Below are positions 30,474 through 38,278 of a DNA stretch of 40,515 nucleotides, piece after piece. The notes beneath the pieces were generated by a model. The model searched no databases and was not told where the DNA came from. It saw only the letters and a program-made list of their open reading frames with translations. Numbering within the stretch: position 1 is the first letter of the stretch; the number at the start of each line of letters is the position of its first letter. The position numbers were made by a program, and so were the translations under genes. This DNA is from Vibrio rotiferianus CAIM 577 = LMG 21460 (GTDB taxonomy: Bacteria > Pseudomonadota > Gammaproteobacteria > Enterobacterales > Vibrionaceae), in contig NZ_APHW01000006.1 in NCBI RefSeq assembly GCF_002741985.1, positions 1 to 40,515 of the forward strand, in the 5' to 3' direction.

Positions 30474-31802
30474 ATGTCTTATGTGTTTCACCGTCATTGC
30501 CACGCCAAATTGCCCATTATCGCCAGAGGAGAAGGGGTTTACCTGTTCGATAATCAAGGCAACCAATACCTCGATGCTTGCGGCGGTGCTGCCGTTTCAA
30601 ACCTTGGGCATAGCCATCAAGCTGTTAAACAAGCCATGCTCGACCAAATTGAAAAAGTGCCTTTTGCTCACACTGGCTTTTTTACTAGCGAAGTAAGTGA
30701 GCAGTTGGCTGGGCTGATTTGCCAGCAGATGCCGTCGCATTTCAATCACGTTTACTTAGTCAGCGGGGGTTCTGAAGCGGTTGAATCTGCACTCAAAATG
30801 GCAAGGCAATACTTTGTGGAATGTGGCAAGCCTGAGAAAAAGCAGTTTATTGCCCGCCAACAAAGCTACCACGGTAATACACTTGGTGCGTTGGCTGTTG
30901 GTGGTAACGAATGGCGGCGCGAACCTTTCAAACCCATCTTGCACCCAAGCCATCATATTGCGCCGTGTTATGCCTATCGTCATCAAAGAGAAGATGAGTC
31001 AGAACTCGATTATTCACTGAGAGCCGCCAATGAGCTTGAAGCTAAGATTTTAGAACAGGGTGCGGATAACGTCATGGCGTTTGTTGCAGAGCCGATTGTT
31101 GGCGCTACAGCGGGCGCAGTAACTGCCACTCAAGGTTACTTCAAACGAATACGAGAGATTTGCGATCGCTATGATGTGTTGCTGATCATGGATGAGGTGA
31201 TGTGTGGCGTCGGGCGCAGCGGTAGCTTTTTTGCTTTTGAAGAAGAGCAAGCCGTCCCAGACTTAGTCTGTATGGCGAAAGGGTTAGGGGCGGGTTATCA
31301 ACCTATCGGAGCTGTTGTTGCCAATGATAGAGTTTATCAAGCGATCGCATCTGGTAGCGGATTCTTTCAGCATGGACATACCTTTATGGCGCACCCTGTT
31401 GCGTGCGCAGCCGCCGTTGCAACCATTCAAACCATCGGTGACCAAAAGCTCCTGCAAGCCGTCAATCAACAAGGAGCAATGTTAAAAAGAGAACTCGAGT
31501 CAGCACTTTCAGACTTCCCGTATGTTGGGGATATTCGTGGTAAAGGGCTGTTTCTTGGCATTGAGCTTGTAGCAGACAAAGTAAGTAAAATCCCGCTGCC
31601 TAATTCAACTTTGGCAGACAAAAAGATCAAGCAACAAGCGATGGAAAATGGACTGATGTGCTACCCAATGGGTGGCACGATTGATGGCGTAAACGGGCAT
31701 CATATCCTTCTTGCACCGCCTTTTATCATCGAACGAAGCCACATTGACGAGCTGGTGGAAAAGCTCACTCGTACACTTAGAGAGGTGTCGCAGAAATGGT
31801 AG
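30474..31802 (+). CDS. Class III PLP aminotransferase
   Basis: 442-residue fold type I omega-aminotransferase or related class III enzyme. Visible are the PLP phosphate site SGGSEAVESALKMA, the Asp of the PLP nitrogen contact in IMDEVMCGVGRSG (Asp240), and the Schiff-base Lys269 in MAKGLGAGYQPIG. An AGGAAGGGG ribosome site precedes the ATG. Its stop overlaps the start of the following BKACE gene by seven bases, so the two are translationally coupled. The pair suggests a catabolic route in which the aminotransferase makes or handles a keto or semialdehyde acid and BKACE cleaves a beta-keto acid (inference). The substrate is unknown. Confidence 0.88.
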   Translation: MSYVFHRHCHAKLPIIARGEGVYLFDNQGNQYLDACGGAAVSNLGHSHQAVKQAMLDQIEKVPFAHTGFFTSEVSEQLAGLICQQMPSHFNHVYLVSGGSEAVESALKMARQYFVECGKPEKKQFIARQQSYHGNTLGALAVGGNEWRREPFKPILHPSHHIAPCYAYRHQREDESELDYSLRAANELEAKILEQGADNVMAFVAEPIVGATAGAVTATQGYFKRIREICDRYDVLLIMDEVMCGVGRSGSFFAFEEEQAVPDLVCMAKGLGAGYQPIGAVVANDRVYQAIASGSGFFQHGHTFMAHPVACAAAVATIQTIGDQKLLQAVNQQGAMLKRELESALSDFPYVGDIRGKGLFLGIELVADKVSKIPLPNSTLADKKIKQQAMENGLMCYPMGGTIDGVNGHHILLAPPFIIERSHIDELVEKLTRTLREVSQKW

Positions 31803-32632
31803 TGAACTCCCAAACTGAAAGAGCTCGAATCGCGATTATTGTTGCGCCTAATGGAGCGAGAAAAACCAAGCAAGACCATGCTCAATTACCTATGAATATT
31901 GAAGAATTGGTTTCCGAAGCGAAAGCCTGTCAAACGGCAGGGGCTACCATGATCCATTTGCACGCGAGAGATGCGCAAGGCAGGCATTCTCTAGAGGTTG
32001 ATGACAACTTAGAAATCTACCACGCGGTGAAAGCTGCGGTTGGGGATTCGATGATTGTTCAACTCACGACTGAGGCTGTTGGTATGTATTCACCACAACA
32101 GCAAATGGCGCTGATCAAAGCGGTAAAACCAGAAGCCGCTTCTTTTGCTTTGCGTGAACTGATTCCTGATGAGCAGAGTGAGGAGCAAGGTCTTATCTTT
32201 TTTGATTGGGTCGCTGATCAGGGCATTCTCAGTCAAATCATTTTGTATGATCAGCCAGACATAGAACGCTATTTCTCCCTACGAGAGCGAGGTGTTTTAC
32301 CTAAGCACAACCAACACGCGTTAGTGGTTCTTGGCCGTTATAATGAGGCTCAACAATCTTCGCCCTGGGATTTACGGACACTGCACTTAGAGCGCTTTAT
32401 CGAAGAGAACGTTAGGTGTGCCGTGTGCGCGTTTGGCGCGAGAGAGCAAGACTGTTTAACCCATGGAATGTTACTGGGGTTGGATGTTCGGGTAGGCTTT
32501 GAGAACAACCATTTGAGTTCGGATGGTCAACTCGCGAAAAGCAATGCAGAACAGGTACAACGACTAAAAGAGGTCAGTAAATTGCTCGATGTGCCCCTGC
32601 ATGATGCGGAGAGTTTTCGAGAATCCATTTAG
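31796..32632 (+). CDS. Beta-keto acid cleavage enzyme (BKACE, DUF849)
   Basis: 278-residue TIM-barrel enzyme of PF05853. Family members condense a beta-keto acid with acetyl-CoA and release acetoacetate and a new acyl-CoA; the founding one acts on 3-keto-5-aminohexanoate in lysine fermentation. The zinc ligands are visible as HLHARD (His54, His56) and Glu236, and Arg232 occurs in VRVGFENN. The residue after the zinc Glu, Asp in the family members I recall, is Asn237 here. The segment SFALRELIPDE suggests a particular subfamily. ATG at 31796 or GTG at 31802 could be the start. Confidence 0.88.
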   Translation: MVVNSQTERARIAIIVAPNGARKTKQDHAQLPMNIEELVSEAKACQTAGATMIHLHARDAQGRHSLEVDDNLEIYHAVKAAVGDSMIVQLTTEAVGMYSPQQQMALIKAVKPEAASFALRELIPDEQSEEQGLIFFDWVADQGILSQIILYDQPDIERYFSLRERGVLPKHNQHALVVLGRYNEAQQSSPWDLRTLHLERFIEENVRCAVCAFGAREQDCLTHGMLLGLDVRVGFENNHLSSDGQLAKSNAEQVQRLKEVSKLLDVPLHDAESFRESI

Positions 32633-32642
32633 TCACGGATAC

Positions 32643-32670
32643 AAAAAAGGCTCCAACTGGAGCCTTATTC
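32643..32670. terminator. Bidirectional terminator between the BKACE and metT genes
   Basis: An 8-bp perfect stem (AAGGCTCC / GGAGCCTT) with an AACT loop. The minus-strand side is followed by six T, so it mainly ends metT; the plus side has only TTATT. Confidence 0.8.
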
Positions 32671-32680
32671 ATATTTAATT

Positions 32681-34048
32681 TTAGCTTTCAGTCTGAGGTA
32701 TAGACTGGCGCGCTGGATGCTTGATAAACACCGCCACGATCGCTGCAATTGCAAGTGCGAAACAGTAGTAAGAGTTCGCAACAACTTCTAGTGGAGAAAG
32801 GTTAAATACCGAGCCCAACAGTAGAACCTGTGCACCGTATGGTAATACGCCTTGGATAACACACGAGAAGATGTCCAACAAACTTGCAGAGCGACGTGGT
32901 GAAACGTTGTTCTCTTCTGCCAGCTGGCGAGCCACGCTACCTGATACGATGATGGCAACCGTGTTGTTGGCGGTACAGGTGTTTACCATCGAAACCAGAC
33001 CTGCAATTCCTAGTTCACTCGCACGACCATTTGCTTCTTTCGAGTGGCTAGAACCAAACGTACGGATGATGCCGCTCACTAGGTTAGTTAGGAACGCGAG
33101 ACCACCTTGGCGACGCATAAGTTCGCTTAAGCCACCAATTAGCATTGATAGTAGGAAGATCTCCTGCATGTTGCCAAAGCCAGAATAGACATCTTGCGCA
33201 AAGTTGGTCAGACCGTAATTGTCGATAGAAGACAAGCTCACGCCACCCGCCAAAACGATACCAATGCTAAGTACGACAAATACGTTCATGCCTGATACTG
33301 CAAGGATAAGAATCGTCACGTAAGGCAGCACTTTCAACCACTCGATAGGACCTGTTTCTGGTACTTGAGTCGCTGTGCTGTTAAAGGCAAAGATCACAAG
33401 TGCAACCAGTGCTGCTGGCAGTGCAATGCGGATGTTCTCTTTGAACTTGTCTTTCATCTCACAGCCTTGAGAACGAGTTGCCGCAATCGTTGTGTCAGAG
33501 ATGATCGAAAGGTTATCACCAAACATTGCGCCGCTTAGTACTACGCCAGCAGTCAATGGAAGGCTCATGCCAGCTGATTGAGCAATGCCCAGAGCAACAG
33601 GTGCAACTGCTGCGATGGTGCCCATTGAGGTGCCCATTGCTGTTGCGATGAATGCAGAAATCAGGAAGATACCAGGTAAGATCATGCTGGTTGGAATCGC
33701 AGAAAGACCAAGGTTAACCGTTGCATCCACACCGCCAGACGCTTTTGCAACAGCCGCAAATGCACCGGCAAGCAGGTAGATCATACACATCGCGATGATG
33801 TCTTGATGGCCCACGCCACGCATAAAGTGTTCGATAGAACGGTTTAGCTTATCTTTGCTCAAAATTAGCGCAAGAATAATAGCTGGTAAAACCGCGATGG
33901 GTGCTGGTAGCTGATAGAAGGCGAAATCGACGCCTTGCAAAGATAAATAAGTGCCTACGCCAATGAACAGCGCGAGGAACAGCACTAAAGGTAAAAGTGC
34001 GACCGCTGATGGTGCGATTGCTTTATTAGAATTTTTAGAACCAGACAT
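32681..34048 (-). CDS. metT: Methionine transporter MetT (NhaC superfamily)
   Basis: Polytopic membrane protein of 455 residues from the ATG at 34048 (MSGSKNSNKAIAPSAVALLPL). It belongs to the NhaC/Na+-H+ antiporter superfamily: conserved AMGTSMGTIAAVAPVALGIA and GAMFGDNLSIISDTTIAATRSQGCEMKDKF segments with about ten helices. Comparative genomics has assigned NhaC-like MetT proteins of Vibrio and Shewanella to methionine uptake under MetJ control (established knowledge). Three tandem MetJ boxes directly upstream support that role here. The frame extends to 34111 but the inner ATG gives a more natural N-terminus. Confidence 0.85.
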   Translation of the reverse strand: MSGSKNSNKAIAPSAVALLPLVLFLALFIGVGTYLSLQGVDFAFYQLPAPIAVLPAIILALILSKDKLNRSIEHFMRGVGHQDIIAMCMIYLLAGAFAAVAKASGGVDATVNLGLSAIPTSMILPGIFLISAFIATAMGTSMGTIAAVAPVALGIAQSAGMSLPLTAGVVLSGAMFGDNLSIISDTTIAATRSQGCEMKDKFKENIRIALPAALVALVIFAFNSTATQVPETGPIEWLKVLPYVTILILAVSGMNVFVVLSIGIVLAGGVSLSSIDNYGLTNFAQDVYSGFGNMQEIFLLSMLIGGLSELMRRQGGLAFLTNLVSGIIRTFGSSHSKEANGRASELGIAGLVSMVNTCTANNTVAIIVSGSVARQLAEENNVSPRRSASLLDIFSCVIQGVLPYGAQVLLLGSVFNLSPLEVVANSYYCFALAIAAIVAVFIKHPARQSIPQTES

Positions 34049-34100
34049 GTGAACGACAACATAATCAATAAATAAGGCGAGCAGACTAATCTGACACCAA

Positions 34101-34124
34101 AGACTTGTCAACGTCTAGACGTCT
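34101..34124 (-). promoter_or_regulatory. Three tandem MetJ boxes at the metT promoter
   Basis: On the plus strand the 24 bases divide into AGACTTGT, CAACGTCT and AGACGTCT. The last is the exact MetJ box consensus; the others match 5-6 of 8 positions. A TTGACA -35 element for metT on the minus strand overlaps the middle and outer boxes. MetJ with S-adenosylmethionine would therefore block transcription when methionine is plentiful. Confidence 0.82.
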
Positions 34125-34161
34125 AAATGGCTGGTTATTTTTAATCGAAAAGACCAACAAA

Positions 34162-34202
34162 AAAGGCTCACATAACATATCTTATTGATACCGTGAGCCT
34201 TT
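34162..34202 (-). terminator. Rho-independent terminator after the DedA gene
   Basis: A 10-bp perfect stem (AAAGGCTCAC / GTGAGCCTTT) with a 21-base loop. On the minus strand it is followed by a run of T, downstream of the DedA stop at 34228. Confidence 0.8.
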
Positions 34203-34227
34203 GTGGAATTATATTGGTTTAGAGCAT

Positions 34228-34827
34228 TTACGCTTTTTTTCGTTTGAGAAGCGCGAAGATCATCAGTGAAAACAGTAACGCTGCACTCGACCAAATCAGG
34301 TAACGATGCTCGGTGTAGAATTGGCTGAGAACGCTTAAGTGCTCAAACGCAAAGTTAGTGAGCAAACTGAACACGGCAACCCAAATGGTCGTTGCGAGAG
34401 CGTTTCCTAATAGGAACTCTTTACGTGGCATCTTGGCAATGCCACAAGCAAGTGGCATAAACTGCTTCATTCCTTCAACAAAACGACTGACGACTAAACA
34501 AGCGGGACCGTACCTTTGAATTGAACTTTGTAACTTCTGCATTTTAGGGCCAGATATGTAGCCTTTTTTATCTAACCAACCTTCAAAGTAATAGCCAATC
34601 AGGTAGCCGCACGTGTTGCCAAAAAAGCAACTCAACCAAGAGACTATCATCACTAAGCTAAGGTTCATGACATGCTCAGATGAGATGATAGACGCTGCAA
34701 TCATCAGTGATTGCCCCGGCATCGGAATACCAATGCCTTCAAGAAAGATGCTGACGATAAGGGCGAGATAGCCATATTGCTCAAGCAGCGGCTTCATCGC
34801 CATCAATAATTCATTTATGTGTTCCAA
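34228..34827 (-). CDS. DedA family (VTT domain) membrane protein
   Basis: 199-residue inner-membrane protein of the DedA/SNARE-associated family (PF09335). Relatives act in lipid carrier recycling and in membrane potential or pH homeostasis. The family pattern is clear: FLEGIGIPMPGQSLMIAA near the N-terminus, GNTCGYLIGYYFEGW, and the SRFVEGMKQFMPLACGIAKMPRKEFLLGN block with the conserved Arg and Gly residues. The start codon is TTG, supported by an AGAGGA ribosome site six bases upstream. No partner gene is evident. Confidence 0.9.
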   Translation of the reverse strand: MEHINELLMAMKPLLEQYGYLALIVSIFLEGIGIPMPGQSLMIAASIISSEHVMNLSLVMIVSWLSCFFGNTCGYLIGYYFEGWLDKKGYISGPKMQKLQSSIQRYGPACLVVSRFVEGMKQFMPLACGIAKMPRKEFLLGNALATTIWVAVFSLLTNFAFEHLSVLSQFYTEHRYLIWSSAALLFSLMIFALLKRKKA

Positions 34828-34948
34828 ACGCTTTCCTCTAACAAAAGTGGAACGAAGCTGGAGTGATACTCCTGTTAGTTCGCTTGGTCAATCGACGTTG
34901 TTCTCCGTCAGTAAAATCTGACATTCCGTTGATAATAGTGGCGCGTAT

Positions 34949-36990
34949 TTAGTCTCTTAGATTGCGCCTTACTAAGTCGTGCATTTGCTTAATTGTCATC
35001 AATGCTAGCCAGATGATCTCTTCGACGGAGCGCTGACCCGTGGTCGAGGAGGGATGATTCGCATCGGTTTTATTGCTCAGTGCTGGCAGCTCATGAACAC
35101 GATTGTCACGAATCGTACTGATCAACGCATCCATCGCATCATGAATCAGGCGCTCGACTTGCGGTGAGCCATGGTAATGGGTGCCCGCTCTCACTAGAGG
35201 GAGCAGCAAGCAAAGGTAGTGACTCAACAAGCGATAATGGCTCAACATATCTTCATAATAATGCGGATCGGCGCGAGTGTGTCTTGGCTCTTGCTGCATT
35301 TCGTTGTAAATCAGTTCAAGATCGCTTTCAGCGGTGAGCATGGCGGCACGTTGCTTAGTGAGCGCCATGTGATCACGTTGCTCTGTGTCGACTTGTAACT
35401 GCTCATAGCAATACACAAATAAGCTTTTTGAACTATCGAGCGCTTTTAATGCTTGAGTGTGAATTTCTTTGCCTCGCCATTGTGGCCACAATAAACCATA
35501 ACCGAGCAAGACTATTGCGCCACCGACGACATTGTCGATCAAGCGCGGTGCGGCAAAGTCGAGCCCTTGGTGTGCCATGGTCTGATAAACCAAAGTCAAC
35601 AGTGCGGTAATACAGCCAATCGCCAGCGAGTAATGACGCATAATATTGAGCATTGCGATGGGTAATAGGACTGCGATCAACACAAACAGGATGGTCGTTG
35701 GTACGCCTAGATGAATCAATGAGGTGGCGAACAATACCCCAAGCGCTGTACCTAAACAGCGTTGCCAAGTCTTACTGCGGGTGGCCAAGAAACTCGGTTG
35801 AATGACCATCAACATGGAAATCAACACCCAATCCGGGCGAATCAATTCAAAGTATTCGGCAATCCCAGCGCCAAGAGCAAACATCAAACCAACGCGCGTC
35901 ACGTGGCGCCAAATCGGGTTGCCTTGACTTGGTAAACGAAAAGACAGCTCGAATGGTTGCACCTCAAAGGAGCGTTCATAAGCGGGTTCATTGAGCTCAA
36001 TACGACGAGAAATATGCTTGACCGCGTATGCCCAGTAGCGAAAGCGAGGTTGGTCTTCTAGCTTCACCGCCTCAATCAAATCATGGGCTTCCTGCTCTAG
36101 TGAGCTCAAGTGTTCCATCTCTTCATGCGTGTTATGCAAAAGCTGCTTGGCTTTGTGTCTTAATCTTTGCTGACAGTGCTGGCTCCAAACCAAGAGCAGA
36201 TCTCGCTTCGGTTTACTGGATTGAAATTGCTTGAGCAGGTCAGGGTTGCTGGTATGGCTACTCAAGACGACTTCAAATGTATCGAGCGCCAAAAACAAAG
36301 CCTGACGTAGAGAGTTGGCATCTTCATGTTTAGAGCGAAAAGATTATGATTGCAGCGCTTGTTGGAACAGTTCAATCAACTGATATTTGATGCGTCGTTT
36401 CGGAGCATCGTTTTCGCTTCCAAGCAAGAAAGCTTGGCGATATTGAATGTAGTCCGCTAGCGTCTCGTAAATCGCAGAAAGACAAATACGCAGCGCGTAA
36501 TGTTTCCATAAGGCAAACCAAAGCCAACTGAACAGCGCAAAAGTGAGTGGTCCCAACACCAACATAGGATAGAGACCAAGTACCGCGCTGGAATTATGTA
36601 GTGACAAGCTCACGACCGCGATCAGTAAGCTCGACATGCCAGACGTCCCCAAAACGGACCATTCACTGCTGTACTCGCCAATACTGCTCCCATCACACCG
36701 TAAGTCAGCCACAGTGGCAAGCCCATATTCAGCAGGGCATAACTGGTGACGAGCGTAATGCTCCACTTGAAAGCGGTAATCGTAAAGCGTGTCCAGCGCC
36801 TAGGGCCGGCAGTGTCTAAACCACTGATCAATGCTGCGGGCATGGTCATTAAAGCCGTCATGGCGAGATTGATTTGGTTGAATAGCACACCCAACCCCAT
36901 GAACAGAACAATCGCGCTGGTGGCACGCAGACCAAGGTTGACTGAAGGGGAGTACCAGATTTTACGCAGAAAGGCAGGAGATAACGTTAT
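34949..36990 (-). pseudogene. Decayed FUSC-family membrane protein gene
   Basis: Three consecutive minus-strand pieces form one FUSC/YccS-like inner-membrane protein of roughly 680 residues, related to aromatic-acid efflux components. The N-terminal piece (36990-36650) has SPSVNLGLRATSAIV and MTMPAALISGLDT. Near 36647-36654 (CCCCAAAA on the plus strand) the frame shifts by one base: the first frame reads FWG and the next continues TSGMSSLLIAVV. A TAA at 36344-36346 then stops that frame. The following codons continue in frame as FRSKHEDANSLRQALFLALDTFEVV. The long C-terminal piece (36298-34949) is intact. No ATG, GTG or TTG opens the 5' part before 36900; an ATA at 36990 follows a GAGGG. At least two lesions argue for a pseudogene. 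Confidence 0.82.
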
Positions 36991-37062
36991 AAACCCTCAT
37001 TACAGTTGGCAACACTTTCAGTGTAACGCGAATATCTTTTGATGTGCTGGCTTCAACCACAG

Positions 37063-37101
37063 ATTGAAAAATTGAAGCGGAGTCGTTATCTAACCGACTC
37101 C
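37063..37101 (-). terminator. Terminator overlapping the stop of the second LysR gene
   Basis: Stem GGAGTCG / CGACTCC (37079-37085 and 37095-37101) with the stop codon in the loop; a run of five T follows on the minus strand. Confidence 0.65.
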
Positions 37102-37983
37102 TCCTCCAAGCTGAGTAAATAGCCAATCATTGAACAGCGAGACTTTTCGCGCCGCTAGGCGGTAGTTCGGCACAAATACGTAATAGCCATAATGGCTAAG
37201 CATACTCAGTTGCTGGATGTGGTAGACCTCATCTCTCGACATTGGCTGTTGCACCATAAAATCAGGCAGGAGGGCAAGCCCTTTGCCAAGCTTTACCGCT
37301 TCATAAGAAAGATAGAAATGCTCATGACCGACAGGGTGATAATGAATCGCGCTTTGCAGAGATTGTTCTAGTTTGAACTGCTCCCACAACTGCGGGCGCG
37401 TCGTTTGAGGAATAAAAGCGAAATCCGTAATGGATTGTTTGTCGTTACACGTTGAAGAACTTGATGAGCCCGTTAGCAGCAGCGTTTCTTGACGCAACAA
37501 TCGACCATGTTCGTAGTGACTGGAGAGAGGAAGGCAACGGATTGTGATGTCGCTGTCTACGTCTAACTGATTTATTGGACCATCACTGGTACGCACTTTA
37601 ACGCGGATATCAGGGTGGTTTTGATGGAAGGCATCAATGTTCGGTACCAACCACAAACTGGCGAAAGAAGGCGTGACATCGACCACCAATAATTCTTGCT
37701 CTGTGTCGGTTTGAATCAAGCTTGCCGTGGCATGTTGGATGATCTCCAACGCTTCGGTCACCTTGGGTAAGTAACGTTTTCCTTCTTCTGTGAGCTCAAT
37801 ACCATTGAGACCACGCTGAATTAATGGCAGCCCAACCAGTTGCTCTAACGTCGCAATTTGTTTGCTCACGGCACCTTGAGTCACGCACAAACTCTCTGCC
37901 GCTTTAGAAAAACTCAGCTGGTTAGCAACCGCCACAAAGGTTCGAAGTGCACGAATAGAAGGGTATTCACTGCCTTTTAGCAT
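37090..37983 (-). CDS. LysR-family transcription regulator (GcvA-like)
   Basis: 297-residue regulator with an N-terminal winged helix-turn-helix (about 9-68, FSKAAESLCVTQGAVSKQIATLEQLVGLPLIQRG) and a periplasmic-binding-protein-like effector domain (about 95-297) starting VVDVTPSFASLWLVPNI. It lies upstream of, and in the same direction as, the decayed FUSC gene, so a former link to that efflux-type gene is possible. Its present target is unknown. The start ATG at 37983 gives a normal N-terminus (MLKGSEYPSIRALRTFV). Confidence 0.88.
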   Translation of the reverse strand: MLKGSEYPSIRALRTFVAVANQLSFSKAAESLCVTQGAVSKQIATLEQLVGLPLIQRGLNGIELTEEGKRYLPKVTEALEIIQHATASLIQTDTEQELLVVDVTPSFASLWLVPNIDAFHQNHPDIRVKVRTSDGPINQLDVDSDITIRCLPLSSHYEHGRLLRQETLLLTGSSSSSTCNDKQSITDFAFIPQTTRPQLWEQFKLEQSLQSAIHYHPVGHEHFYLSYEAVKLGKGLALLPDFMVQQPMSRDEVYHIQQLSMLSHYGYYVFVPNYRLAARKVSLFNDWLFTQLGGGVG

Positions 37984-38078
37984 GATCTCATGTCCATTGA
38001 TGAATGCTTAACCACAGACTAAGAGATTTTGGCTTGGAATCAAAGCGATGAGTTGAGGGGGGGGATACAAATCGCAGA

Positions 38079-38113
38079 TATAAAAAGGGCCAACCCTTTC
38101 GAGTTGGCCCTTT
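38079..38113 (-). terminator. Strong terminator on the minus strand
   Basis: An 11-bp perfect stem (AAAGGGCCAAC / GTTGGCCCTTT) with an 8-base loop and, on the minus strand, a run of five T. It ends transcripts from the methyltransferase side, or those of the former RNA gene whose 3' end lies next to it. Confidence 0.85.
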
Positions 38114-38122
38114 CCAAACGTT

Positions 38123-38140
38123 TGGTGGGCTGGCAGGAGT
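38123..38140 (-). other. Fragment resembling the 3' end of a tRNA or tmRNA
   Basis: Read on the minus strand, the 18 bases ACTCCTGCCAGCCCACCA end in CCA and closely match the end of tmRNA as I remember it (CTCCCGCCAGCTCCACCA; one mismatch and one missing base). A strong terminator follows ten bases further on the same strand, as after a real RNA gene. The rest of a tRNA or tmRNA is absent. Such leftovers form when islands integrate into an RNA gene and leave its 3' end at one border. This is a short match and may be chance. Confidence 0.35.
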
Positions 38141-38278
38141 ATATTTTAAACCTAATTAAAACTGCTGCTTAGCTTTTAGTACCGAACTTAAGCACCGACA
38201 CTAATGCTTAATCAAGTGTGTTCGGCTGACTTCGCTATAGTTCAGTATTAACCAATTTATTCATTTGGGGTCAACTCC

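Larger units (their letters stand above)
37984..38278. other. Intergenic region at a likely island edge
   Basis: 295 bases with no gene but several structures: a run of eight G (38057-38064), a strong minus-strand terminator (38079-38113), an RNA 3'-end-like fragment (38123-38140), and a long imperfect hairpin from CCGAAC and TTAAGCA (38182-38194) pairing with TGCTTAA (38205-38211) and GTTCGG (38220-38225). The right half is AT-rich like the restriction-modification genes beyond it. Confidence 0.5.

Noticed and set aside
38182..38225. An integron attC site
   Set aside because: The hairpin lacks the RYYYAAC/GTTRRRY core pattern and no cassette or integrase is visible.
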